Assembly (NCBI GenBank): GCA_000817105.1
Contig: JUEP01000001.1
Location: 45,095-109,094 of the forward strand
Length of the DNA stretch: 64,000 nucleotides
Direction of reading: 5' to 3'
DNA from: a marine actinobacterium MedAcidi-G3
Lineage (GTDB): Bacteria > Actinomycetota > Acidimicrobiia > Acidimicrobiales > Poriferisodalaceae
Positions 17,884 through 26,186 of the stretch are shown here, piece after piece. The notes under the pieces are model-generated. The model was given only the letters and a program-made list of their open reading frames with translations, did no database searches and was not told the origin of the DNA. Position 1 is the first letter of the stretch, and every line of letters begins with the position of its first letter. Made by a program: the position numbers and the translations under genes.

Positions 17884-19317
17884 ATGGCAAGGCGTACCAA
17901 GATCATCGCAACTATCGGCCCAGCATCTGAAGATGAAGCGACTCTCAGGGGGATGATCGAGGCAGGAATGGATGTAGCCCGTATTGGGCTCGCTCACGGC
18001 ACCCTTGATGAGCAAGTCGCAAAATTTCAGCTGGTGCGCAAGATGTCTGCCGATCTAGGTAAGCACGTCGGGATTGTTGTCGATTTACCTGGGCCAAAAG
18101 TCAGGTGTGCGCCATTTGGTGAAGAGGGCATTGAACTTATTGAAGACACTCAGGTTTCGATAGGAGTTGACGGAAGCAACAGTTCTTCTGACTTCATTAG
18201 CGTGGATTACCCGAATCTTCTTCAAGACGTCCAACTTGGAGACAGCCTCTCATTCGGTGACGGCCAGGTTGTAGTGGCCGTAGAAGAGCACGAAGGAGAT
18301 CGTTTAAAGGCTCGAGTTGTGCATGGCGGACGCCTAGAAGGTAGACCGGGACTGCATGTCCCTTCGGATCGACTTCGTCTCAGTTCGCCAACTGACCACG
18401 ACCTAACGTTGTTAGACACATTTGTTGAGTTGGGCACTGACATGGTGGCTGTTTCATTTGTGCGCTCAGCACATGACATCAGACGGTTAGGTGTGGAACC
18501 CGCCCCTCGAGGCCCGATGGTCATTGCAAAGATCGAGACAAAAGCAGCGGTATCTAACTTGGAGGGGATTATCGAAGCTTCGGGCGCAGTTATGGTTGCA
18601 CGAGGTGATTTAGGAACAGAAGCAGATATCGAAGAATTGCCCCACCTGCAAAAGCACATAATTCAAGAATGCATTGCTCTGGGGCGACCCGCTATAACAG
18701 CTACCCAGATGCTTGAGTCAATGGTGTCAGCTCCAACGCCCACACGTGCAGAAGCCTCAGATATAGCGAATGCTGTCTTTGACGGCACCTCAGCAGTCAT
18801 GTTGAGCGGTGAAACGGCGATTGGGCGTGACCCTATTAACGCAGTTCGGACTATGGCCCGTATTACGGCCCGAGCAGACGAGAAATTCGATTATGAGAGT
18901 TGGTCCGAACACATCCAAGCTATCCGAAGGCGATCAAACTCCGATGCCGCCTATCTGCGTGTCACTGATGCTTTAACGATGGCGGCATCTCGCACGGCAA
19001 CCGATACTGACGCCGTAGCCGTGATTTGCTTGAGTCGCTCTGGTTTCACCGTTCGAAGTGTCGCCCGTTTCCGACCGACCGTCCCACTATTTGGCATGAC
19101 ATTCGATGACCGCACTGCCAATCAGCTATCTCTTTCCTGGGGGACAAGGCCATTGATTTTCAATGAACAAGCGACTCCAGCTGCTACCGCCGAGGAAGCA
19201 GTGGCGACCGCCGCTCGAGTCGGTGTAGTTCGCTCTGGCGACACAGTTGTGGTCGTGTCAGGTTCAAGCGCCGCTACTCATGCAACGGACACCTTGAGGG
19301 TGTTGCGAGTTCCTTGA
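17884..19317 (+). CDS. pyk: Pyruvate kinase, K+-independent-type residues
   Basis: A 477-residue pyruvate kinase (PEP + ADP to pyruvate + ATP). TKIIATIGPAS opens the barrel; AKIETKAAVSNLEGI holds the catalytic Lys and metal Glu; ARGDLG, TATQMLESM and DGTSAVMLSGETAIG are canonical. The usual RLNFSHG is RIGLAHG and the usual DTKGPEIR is DLPGPKVR, so monovalent-cation ligands are replaced and the position normally Glu is Lys, as in K+-independent enzymes. ATG 17884 follows GGAGG by about 4 nt and is preferred over TTG 17875. The C-terminal allosteric-type domain is present. Confidence 0.9.
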   Translation: MARRTKIIATIGPASEDEATLRGMIEAGMDVARIGLAHGTLDEQVAKFQLVRKMSADLGKHVGIVVDLPGPKVRCAPFGEEGIELIEDTQVSIGVDGSNSSSDFISVDYPNLLQDVQLGDSLSFGDGQVVVAVEEHEGDRLKARVVHGGRLEGRPGLHVPSDRLRLSSPTDHDLTLLDTFVELGTDMVAVSFVRSAHDIRRLGVEPAPRGPMVIAKIETKAAVSNLEGIIEASGAVMVARGDLGTEADIEELPHLQKHIIQECIALGRPAITATQMLESMVSAPTPTRAEASDIANAVFDGTSAVMLSGETAIGRDPINAVRTMARITARADEKFDYESWSEHIQAIRRRSNSDAAYLRVTDALTMAASRTATDTDAVAVICLSRSGFTVRSVARFRPTVPLFGMTFDDRTANQLSLSWGTRPLIFNEQATPAATAEEAVATAARVGVVRSGDTVVVVSGSSAATHATDTLRVLRVP

Positions 19318-19320
19318 ACA

Positions 19321-20070
19321 GTGCCGGCCTCACAAGAGAAGACTCAGGGTCTTGCGATATATCGAAGTCAGTCGACGAATTCGGAAATGCAGATTGTATT
19401 AATCCACGGGGCAGTAGACAGGGCCGCCGGAATGATCCGAGTCGCCAGAAGGATTGACCACTGCGAAGTCGTTCGTTACGACCGCAGAGGGTATGGCCGT
19501 TCCGGGCATCTAGGGCAGCCCTATACCTTCGAAGAACATGTCCATGATTTGGAGCTGGTTATTGGAGGTCGCCCTACGGTACTTTTTGGCCATAGCTATG
19601 GAGGCAGCATTGCATTGGCTGCCGCTAGTAGCGGCAACCGTAATGTTCGTGCGGCAGTGTCATACGAGGCTCCACGAACCTGGGAGAGCTGGTGGCCGCC
19701 CCCGCCTAGCAGTGACATCGACCCATCTGATGCAGCAGAGCATTTCATTAGGCGAATGATTGGCGAGGACCGCTGGAGCGCCCTCCCAACTAACAGCCGC
19801 TCAAAGCTTCGGAGCCAAGGGGTCTTAATGGTCCATGAGCTGAAGACTCAGACAACGCAACGTTACCGCCTCGAGGACGCCAAAATTCCGTTGGTTATCG
19901 GTGTCGGAGAGCTATCTGGAGAGCATGCGCAAAGAGCCGCAACCATCTTTGGGCAAGAAGCAATAAGGGGCGAAGTAGAGCGTTTGAAAGACGCCAAACA
20001 TGATGCCCCTATGTCTCATCCCGATCAGGTTGCCAACCTTATAGAACAGGCTCTTCGTCAAATCTCTTAA
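19321..20070 (+). CDS. Alpha/beta hydrolase
   Basis: A 249-residue alpha/beta hydrolase. VLIHGAVDRAAG (26-37) gives the oxyanion loop, YDRRGYGRSG (53-62) the cap entry, and FGHSYGGSIAL (89-99) the nucleophile elbow with Ser92. The late DAKHDAPMSHPDQ contains the likely catalytic His. Start GTG 19321 lies 3 nt after the pyk stop, so it is probably co-transcribed. Substrate unknown. Confidence 0.75.
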   Translation: MPASQEKTQGLAIYRSQSTNSEMQIVLIHGAVDRAAGMIRVARRIDHCEVVRYDRRGYGRSGHLGQPYTFEEHVHDLELVIGGRPTVLFGHSYGGSIALAAASSGNRNVRAAVSYEAPRTWESWWPPPPSSDIDPSDAAEHFIRRMIGEDRWSALPTNSRSKLRSQGVLMVHELKTQTTQRYRLEDAKIPLVIGVGELSGEHAQRAATIFGQEAIRGEVERLKDAKHDAPMSHPDQVANLIEQALRQIS

Positions 20071-20102
20071 CTGCAGCGAAACAGTCCTAGTAGAATCAAG
20101 CC

Positions 20103-20543
20103 ATGCCGGAGACGCCAATTCACTTAACCACGGGCGGTCTGCCCGAAACAATTATTCCCAGCTACCAATCGGAAGCAGTATCAGCACTAGCGGATGCTCT
20201 CGCTGCTCCTCCCTCGGATCGGAAAGCGATGGTGGCAGCGGTTGCTGCCAAGTGGCCTCGTTTCCTGGACCCTTGGGTTGCCCTTGGGAATATGAGCGAC
20301 GAACTCATAGAGAGATACGCCTATTTCAGGGTTGGTTACCACCGCGGACTTGACACGCTGAGAGCCTCCGGATGGCGCGGTAGTGGGTATGTGCGCTGGA
20401 CGCATGAGACAAATCTCGGCTTCTTGAGGTCCCTACTTGGGCTTCACCGTTCTGCAGTAGCTATTGGAGAGAGTGATGAGGCTGAGCGCTGCGCCCAATT
20501 TCTCATGCAGCTTGACCCTTCCGGAGTGCCTGAGTCGGAATGA
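20103..20543 (+). CDS. DUF3151 family protein
   Basis: A 146-residue cytoplasmic protein matching the actinobacterial DUF3151 family: YAYFRVGYHRGLDTLRASGW, VRWTHETNLGFLRSL and AIGESDEAERCAQFLMQLDP are all family blocks. Function is unknown; it is helical and conserved among actinobacteria, often near glycolytic genes. The stop overlaps the ATG of mobA (ATGA). Confidence 0.85.
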   Translation: MPETPIHLTTGGLPETIIPSYQSEAVSALADALAAPPSDRKAMVAAVAAKWPRFLDPWVALGNMSDELIERYAYFRVGYHRGLDTLRASGWRGSGYVRWTHETNLGFLRSLLGLHRSAVAIGESDEAERCAQFLMQLDPSGVPESE

Positions 20544-21130
20544 CAGCCACCGGGGCCGTTCTTTGCGGTGGCAAATCCAGCCGTATGGGAGAAGACAAGG
20601 CATCGCTTCAACTAAATGGGCAACCAATGTCCGAATGGGTTGCTGGCGCTATGAAGAAGGCTGGCTTGGAGTCGGTTGTTGCGTTAGGAGGCCATTCCTC
20701 TATCAACATGCCGATCGTTCCTGATGAGTTGGATGCGCAAGGGCCATTACATGTTCTTATAAATGCTGTTGAGAGGCTAGGAGACATTGTGGTGTGTCCA
20801 TGTGATGTACCTCTGGTTTCGGGGAAATTATTTAACCTAATATTGGCCGCCGGCGAAGCATCGAAGAAACCGGTAGTTCTAGCTAAGAGCGACCGGCTAC
20901 AACCCTTGATCGGCCTTTATAAAAAATCCTCCCTAGAGCTCCTTAAGTTTGGTTTCGACCGCGGGGTGCGTGGACCAAAATTCGCGTTAAGCGAAGGTGA
21001 TTTTTCGGTGGTTGAAGCCTCTTCTAGCGAAACCCAGAACATCAACACTCCCGAAGAATTCGCCGCCCTAACCGATTCTTTGAGGTCCAGTAGTGTTGCT
21101 AGCAGTAGATACCCTCTGGACACGAGGTAG
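20540..21130 (+). CDS. mobA: Molybdenum cofactor guanylyltransferase
   Basis: A 196-residue nucleotidyltransferase. AVLCGGKSSRMGEDKASL (6-23) is the GTP-binding motif of MobA, which attaches GMP to molybdopterin; VVCPCDVPLVSG is the metal-binding Asp region. The protein is close to MobA length. No other moa/mob genes are in the window. It overlaps DUF3151 by 4 nt and is followed 4 nt later by rhodanese, a plausible sulfur-handling partner but not proof. Confidence 0.82.
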   Translation: MTATGAVLCGGKSSRMGEDKASLQLNGQPMSEWVAGAMKKAGLESVVALGGHSSINMPIVPDELDAQGPLHVLINAVERLGDIVVCPCDVPLVSGKLFNLILAAGEASKKPVVLAKSDRLQPLIGLYKKSSLELLKFGFDRGVRGPKFALSEGDFSVVEASSSETQNINTPEEFAALTDSLRSSSVASSRYPLDTR

Positions 21131-21134
21131 GTAA

Positions 21135-21452
21135 ATGATCGTTCCCACAATTTCCGTCGACGCGCTAGCAGATCAGATAGCTATGGGAGCGACTGTTATT
21201 GACGTTCGCGAACCGGAGGAATGGAACCAAGGGAGAATAGCGGGAACATACCTAATCCCTCTCGGCGAAGTCGCAACTCGAATCGACGAAATCCCAGATG
21301 AAGGCCCTGTTTACGTTATGTGTAGGAGTGGGATACGAAGTGATGAAGCCTGTGAGTATCTCCGGATCCAAGGCGTCGATGCATTCAATGTTGTTGGTGG
21401 CATTCTCGCTTGGGTTGACTCGGACCGCGAGATTGAACGTGGGTCTACGTGA
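21135..21452 (+). CDS. Rhodanese-like sulfurtransferase
   Basis: A 105-residue single rhodanese domain. VIDVREPEEWNQGRIAGTYLIPL is the family's N-terminal block and VMCRSGIRSDEACEYL has the active-site Cys63 in a six-residue loop suited to persulfide transfer. It overlaps the GTG start of rnd by 4 nt. Confidence 0.88.
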   Translation: MIVPTISVDALADQIAMGATVIDVREPEEWNQGRIAGTYLIPLGEVATRIDEIPDEGPVYVMCRSGIRSDEACEYLRIQGVDAFNVVGGILAWVDSDREIERGST

Positions 21453-22708
21453 CCCGTCTTCGTCGTCTAACGGCTAATGACAAATTAGAAGGCATTGAAG
21501 CGGGCCTGGTTGCAGGAGCCTCCTATTCCTGGATACAAACCCAAGAAGCTTTTAGCGAGCTAATTGCGAAAGCGCTCAGAGTTCGACGGATAGCACTTGA
21601 TACCGAATTCCATCGCGAGCGAACGTATTGGCCGAAGGTGGCTTTGATTCAGGTGAGAGTTGCTGATGAAATATTTCTTGTCGACCCTTTACAGGTTGAC
21701 TTGGGGCCATTTGCCGAAGTCTTGGAAAGTGACGTGCTTTTTATTATGCACGCTGCTTCACAAGACATTGAAGTGCTTCAACGAGCGTGCGGATTTGGTC
21801 CCCAAAATCTATTTGACACACAGCTGGTAGCCGGTTTTACAGGTATGAGCACTCCTTCGCTTTCGGCACTAGTGGAGAGATATGTTGGTGTTCGTCTACC
21901 CAAGGGAGACCGGTTAACCGACTGGTTCGAACGTCCGCTCCGAAATAATCAACAGGAGTACGCAGCAAATGATGTGCGGTACCTCTTTGAGGTACACGAC
22001 CAACTCGTCGCAGAACTTGAAGAGCGGGGTCGACTGGATTGGGCCCTGGCTGAGTGTCGGTTGTTGCAGCAAAAAATCAAGCCGAATATTTCGCCTGAGT
22101 TGGCATGGACACGTATTAAGGAAGCGCGCCACTTGAAAGGTAAACCACGTTGCGTTATCTCTGTGTTAGCTCGATGGAGAGAAGGAACGGCACAACGAAA
22201 AGACATCCCAATTCGATTCGTACTATCCGATTTGGCGATGGTTGGAATAGCTCAACGCGCGCCGTCAAACCTGGATGAACTTAAGACAATTCGCGGTCTT
22301 GATAGTCGTTCCCTGAAAGAGTCGCTAGCTAAAGAGATTCTCACGCTAGTTGACGAGGGAATGAAGCTTAAGCCGGAGCAAGTCGCCACCCTTGATGTGG
22401 AAGATGGACCAAAACTCGGAAATGAGATGAGAGCCGCAGTGACTCTAGTCTCGGCTTGGATCTCGCAAGTTGCTAAGGATGAAGCCGTAGATCCGAGTCT
22501 GTTGGCAACAAGATCGGATATTAACGACCTCTTACGAGGAGCTAAAAATCCGAAGTTAGCCAGCGGCTGGCGTGCCGAATTGGTTGGTGCACGAATTCGC
22601 GATTTGGTCGAAGGACGTGCATCTCTGGCGTTCGACGCTGAAGGGGGACTGGTTCTCGAAACTCGAGCGGCCGTCTCCAACGAAAATAAAGAGAATTTCG
22701 AACCCTAA
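21449..22708 (+). CDS. rnd: Ribonuclease D
   Basis: A 419-residue 3'-5' exoribonuclease for tRNA and stable RNA maturation. The DEDD nuclease motifs are ALDTEFHRE (D51, E53), MHAASQDIEVL and YAANDVRYLFEVH. An HRDC domain follows (about residues 205-295: LKGKPRCVISVLARWREGTAQRKDIPIRF). The C-terminal ~120 residues resemble the second HRDC-like unit of actinobacterial RNase D. Start is GTG 21449, overlapping the rhodanese stop. Confidence 0.9.
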   Translation: MTRLRRLTANDKLEGIEAGLVAGASYSWIQTQEAFSELIAKALRVRRIALDTEFHRERTYWPKVALIQVRVADEIFLVDPLQVDLGPFAEVLESDVLFIMHAASQDIEVLQRACGFGPQNLFDTQLVAGFTGMSTPSLSALVERYVGVRLPKGDRLTDWFERPLRNNQQEYAANDVRYLFEVHDQLVAELEERGRLDWALAECRLLQQKIKPNISPELAWTRIKEARHLKGKPRCVISVLARWREGTAQRKDIPIRFVLSDLAMVGIAQRAPSNLDELKTIRGLDSRSLKESLAKEILTLVDEGMKLKPEQVATLDVEDGPKLGNEMRAAVTLVSAWISQVAKDEAVDPSLLATRSDINDLLRGAKNPKLASGWRAELVGARIRDLVEGRASLAFDAEGGLVLETRAAVSNENKENFEP

Positions 22709-22822
22709 CCACACGATTTTTGTCTCAATTATCTGCTAGAAATAAGGTGATTGCCGTGGTTTGTTCCACTGTGTGGTCCATTGGGACTTAGCAGTGGGCG
22801 GTTTGGAGACGAGGAGCCATCC

Positions 22823-23053
22823 GTGAAGAAGGGTCGTCATCGCCGATACGAAGAGGCGAGAAAATTTCATAGAGACAATGCGGCCGCTTTTTCGGTTGAA
22901 GACTTTGATTTCGATGAACCTGATTTGTTCTCGAAAGAAGAAGAAGACGCGCCCGATGACCAATACGGCGACCTTGCAGACAAATACGACGATTACTCAG
23001 ATTTGGCTGCCAAGTATGCTGATTTTGATGACACAGAAGAAGGCAAGTCCTAA
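22823..23053 (+). CDS. Small acidic protein with basic N-terminus, unknown
   Basis: About 76 residues from GTG 22823, preceded by GAGGAG; the track's longer start at 22751 has no such site. The N-terminus is basic (KKGRHRRYEEARKFHR) and the rest very acidic, with two imperfect copies of Y-x-DLA-x-KY-x-D (QYGDLADKYDD / YSDLAAKYADF). I do not recognise the family. A disordered nucleic-acid- or ribosome-associated protein is possible, but this is only a guess. Confidence 0.5.
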   Translation: MKKGRHRRYEEARKFHRDNAAAFSVEDFDFDEPDLFSKEEEDAPDDQYGDLADKYDDYSDLAAKYADFDDTEEGKS

Positions 23054-23063
23054 GTTCTAGTCG

Positions 23064-23810
23064 TCACCGGCGCCTGACTGTCGGGTGCGGAAGAAAAGAA
23101 GTGGACGATTGTCGGAGGTCTAGCTCCGACCTCAGCCACCCGTAGACAGTGGAGCCGCAAATCTCGTCCAACTCCGCTTCCATTTGCTTATATACAGGAG
23201 TGGCCCCTACATGGGCTTGAGGGTCTGATGTGCACCACCACCAAATATCTGTTTCTTCGCCACCCCAGTCGCGTCGCTCCCATTCTCGCACCATGGTGTA
23301 GATGTGGCCGGTAGCTGTCTCGTGATCCTCTCGCCGTATGGGCGCCTGCCAACAAATTTCGGGCTTCAGCTCCATGGGTTTTTCGCCTGTTGATAGCGCT
23401 AGTTGATGGAAAGCGCATCCAGCGCCATTCGGATGATCTGGACGATTTTGAAAAACACAAGCACCTTCTACCACTCTGGTTCGCCACCACCCCTCGTCGT
23501 CCTGCCAGAGGCCGCCCCCAGTATCGTTGGCATGTTCTTTGTATTGCCAAAGTTCTGGAGTAAGACGTTCGATTTGCTCCCGCACATGCTTGAGGTCCTC
23601 ATCGCCCGAGATGTAGGCACCGTGGGTGCAACAGCCGAGCTCTTTTTCAGGTGCCGGTTCGGGTTCCACGCCCGGGCAACCCGCCCCGTAGATGCAAGTC
23701 CAGGCACTACTCAGAAAGGTTATGTCAAAGAGCCAAGTTCGATGTTCACTTGGGTCCTCGAAAGATAACCACTCTCGATCCGGATTAGATGACGTTAAGG
23801 ACTTCGTCAC
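23064..23810 (-). CDS. Cysteine-rich conserved protein (YkgJ-like zinc/iron-chelating type?)
   Basis: A 248-residue protein from GTG 23810. Cysteines cluster as CIYGAGC...LGCCTHGAYI...GACVF...GAGCAFH...EICWQ...WWWC...EICG, a spacing reminiscent of actinobacterial CxxCxxCC metal-chelating proteins. Many Trp residues occur in the C-terminal half. Function is unknown; metal binding is likely. It is divergent from glcD with only about 20-30 nt between starts, so a shared regulatory region is expected. Confidence 0.6.
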   Translation of the reverse strand: MTKSLTSSNPDREWLSFEDPSEHRTWLFDITFLSSAWTCIYGAGCPGVEPEPAPEKELGCCTHGAYISGDEDLKHVREQIERLTPELWQYKEHANDTGGGLWQDDEGWWRTRVVEGACVFQNRPDHPNGAGCAFHQLALSTGEKPMELKPEICWQAPIRREDHETATGHIYTMVREWERRDWGGEETDIWWWCTSDPQAHVGATPVYKQMEAELDEICGSTVYGWLRSELDLRQSSTSFLPHPTVRRR

Positions 23811-23832
23811 AGCTCCATCCTACGGTACGTTC

Positions 23833-25275
23833 GTGTCTGTGCAGAATAAGAGTGATGCCAAGCTGTTTGATGACTTACATGCCGTTTTAGGTGATCGGGC
23901 TAGAGCAGGCGATTTTGAGCTTGGGCTCTACGGCAAAGATGGCTCGGTACTGCAAGGAGAACCGGCGATTGTCTGCTTGCCAGTGGACACCCCGGAGGTG
24001 AGAGAGATTGTTGACATTTGCCTCGATCATGGGCGTCCATTTCTGGCTAGAGGCTCAGGTACTGGTCTTGCCGGCGGCGCTGTGCCGGTTGGCGACCCAG
24101 TCATAATCGCAACGGCGAAAATGAACAAAATTATTGAAGTTGATTTAGACAACAGGATTGCCTGGGTGGAACCAGGGGTTTTGAACTTAGATTTAAGTAG
24201 AGAGTTGATGCCACTTGGCTTTCATTTCGCTCCAGACCCATCTAGTCAACAGGTCTGTTCAATCGGAGGAAACGTAGCCAACAACAGTGGCGGACCTCAC
24301 TGTTTGGCGTACGGAGTGACCAGCGCCCATGTTGCAGCGATAGAGGTAGTGCTGCCTGACGGAAGCGTGACCGTCTTAGGTGATTTGACAGCTGAACCTG
24401 GTGGGTATGATCTCCGAGGGCTCTTCGTCGGTTCCGAAGGAACAATGGGCGTTGCCACCAAGATTGCTGTGCGGTTAACTCCGAATCCTCCGGCAATTCG
24501 CACGCTCCTTCTCGACTTTGAAGATGTTCGGGACGGAGCAGCAGCTGTGTCTGCCATTATTGCTGCTGGACTTATACCAGCCGCTCTCGAAATGATGGAT
24601 AAACGTGCAATCGAAATCGTTGAAGCGTTTGTAAATGCTGGATACCCAACCGAAGCCGATGCAGTTCTGCTAGTTGAACTTGACGGACTACCCGGAGGAG
24701 TTGAACACGGAGTCGAAGTTGTTCGATCAGTCGCAGAACGGCACCAGGTAGGAAATGTTCGAGTAGCCGTTGACGACGAGGAACGAGAACTCCTGTGGAA
24801 AGGCCGCAAGAATGCTTTCGGTGCGGTCGCAAGAATTAAACCTGACTACTACCTGCACGACACTGTGGTTCCTCGAGGAAAGCTCGTTGAAGTGTTGGAA
24901 AAGGTCTACAACATTGCAGACGCCTATGACTTAATTGCCGTCAACGTATTTCACGCGGGCGATGGAAACCTCCATCCTATTTTGGCCTATGACAGCAGTG
25001 AACCAGGTGTTTTGGAAAGAGTGCATGCGGCCGGACGAGCCATCGTGACCGCGTCGATTGAGGCGGGCGGAGTCCTAAGTGGTGAACACGGCATCGGACT
25101 TGAAAAGCGCGATTACATGGGAATGCTCTTTAGCTCTCATGACATGGCCACACAGGATTTGATCCGAGAAGCATTCGATCCTCAAGGCTTCGCTAATCCG
25201 TTGAAAGTCTTGCCTTCCGGATCTCGGTGCAGCGACTCCTTTCACCAGCATGTGCCCGAGGGAGCATGGGTGTGA
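23833..25275 (+). CDS. glcD: Glycolate oxidase FAD subunit GlcD-like
   Basis: A ~480-residue FAD subunit. FLARGSGTGLAGGAVP, GGNVANNSGGPHCLAYG, VGSEGTMGVATKIAVRL and HAGDGNLHPIL...SGEHGIGLEKRDYM match GlcD. Start is GTG 23833 or 23839; the tracked 23692 start would overlap the divergent Cys-rich gene and adds residues unlike GlcD. It leads a glcDEF operon oxidising glycolate (or D-lactate) to glyoxylate with electrons passed to the membrane chain. Confidence 0.85.
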   Translation: MSVQNKSDAKLFDDLHAVLGDRARAGDFELGLYGKDGSVLQGEPAIVCLPVDTPEVREIVDICLDHGRPFLARGSGTGLAGGAVPVGDPVIIATAKMNKIIEVDLDNRIAWVEPGVLNLDLSRELMPLGFHFAPDPSSQQVCSIGGNVANNSGGPHCLAYGVTSAHVAAIEVVLPDGSVTVLGDLTAEPGGYDLRGLFVGSEGTMGVATKIAVRLTPNPPAIRTLLLDFEDVRDGAAAVSAIIAAGLIPAALEMMDKRAIEIVEAFVNAGYPTEADAVLLVELDGLPGGVEHGVEVVRSVAERHQVGNVRVAVDDEERELLWKGRKNAFGAVARIKPDYYLHDTVVPRGKLVEVLEKVYNIADAYDLIAVNVFHAGDGNLHPILAYDSSEPGVLERVHAAGRAIVTASIEAGGVLSGEHGIGLEKRDYMGMLFSSHDMATQDLIREAFDPQGFANPLKVLPSGSRCSDSFHQHVPEGAWV

Positions 25276-26186
25276 GTTTAGAAGAACAAATCTCACCGGA
25301 AATACGCAAGTTTGCAGCCGAAGTTGGCCCCACTGGACCAGTAACAGTCGCTGGCGGCCAAACGCAATGGGAAGTAGGCGGGCTTCCTGATCCGAATGTT
25401 AGGAAGGTGGTCGCACCGTCAGGTGTGTGGTCTCATCAGCCTGAGGAGATGACGGTGAGATGCGGGGCTGGAACGACGCTCATCGAACTATCGGAGGTAC
25501 TGGCACAACATAGTCAGATGGTGCCGTTGGATATGGCTCCGAACGCAACTGTGGGTGGAGTTCTAGCCGTTGGAAGGAGTGGAATCCGGCGGCTCAGGTA
25601 TGGCCCTATGCGAGACCTTGTTCTTCAAATTCGACACGTGGACCACGCAGGTAAAATTGTTACCTCTGGTGGACCAACCGTCAAAAACGTATCCGGATAT
25701 GACTTGTGTCGACTGCTCGTCGGTTCCTTAGGGAAATTTGGTTGTATAGCTGAAGTTATCCTCCGGTGCTTGCCAATACCGGCCGCCACGAAGTGGTTAT
25801 CTGGGATCGCTGATCCCTTCGAGGTTTACTCAAAGTTGTATCGGCCGTCCTCGATCCTGTGGGATGGAAAGCGGGTTTGGGTATGCATAGAAGGCGTCTT
25901 ATCTGACGTTGAAGCTGAAGCTGCTCTTTTAAATTTAGAAGAGGTTGAAGGACCGCCTGCGTTGCCCGTAGGAGGGCGAGTAGCACTCGAACCCAAATCC
26001 CTCAAAGATCTCGAAGTCAATGGAAGTAATTGGATTGCCGAGATAGGCGTTGGAATCGTTCACGGCGATATTCCTATTGGCGGCGGGCAGGTGTCTGAAC
26101 GCAACCGTTCCTTGATGAGGGACTTGGAGCATAGGCTGGACCCGACTGGGCGGTTGAACCCGGGTCGACAGGTTGTAGAAGCATGA
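25266..26186 (+). CDS. glcE: Glycolate oxidase subunit GlcE-like
   Basis: A ~306-residue second FAD-binding subunit. VAGGQTQWEVGG, PNATVGGVLAVGRSGIRRLRYGPMRDLVLQI and VKNVSGYDLCRLLVGSLGKFGCI match GlcE. ATG 25266 follows GAGGGA; GTG 25272, which overlaps the glcD stop as GTGA, is also possible. The 25227 track start is unsupported. Its stop overlaps the ATG of glcF. Confidence 0.82.
   Translation: MGVSLEEQISPEIRKFAAEVGPTGPVTVAGGQTQWEVGGLPDPNVRKVVAPSGVWSHQPEEMTVRCGAGTTLIELSEVLAQHSQMVPLDMAPNATVGGVLAVGRSGIRRLRYGPMRDLVLQIRHVDHAGKIVTSGGPTVKNVSGYDLCRLLVGSLGKFGCIAEVILRCLPIPAATKWLSGIADPFEVYSKLYRPSSILWDGKRVWVCIEGVLSDVEAEAALLNLEEVEGPPALPVGGRVALEPKSLKDLEVNGSNWIAEIGVGIVHGDIPIGGGQVSERNRSLMRDLEHRLDPTGRLNPGRQVVEA

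Noticed and set aside
23692-23832. Upstream extension of GlcD
   Set aside because: Overlaps the divergent Cys-rich gene and is unlike GlcD N-termini.
24297-24809. 170-residue minus-strand ORF
   Set aside because: Shadow of glcD with Ser/Arg/Thr-rich, low-complexity sequence.
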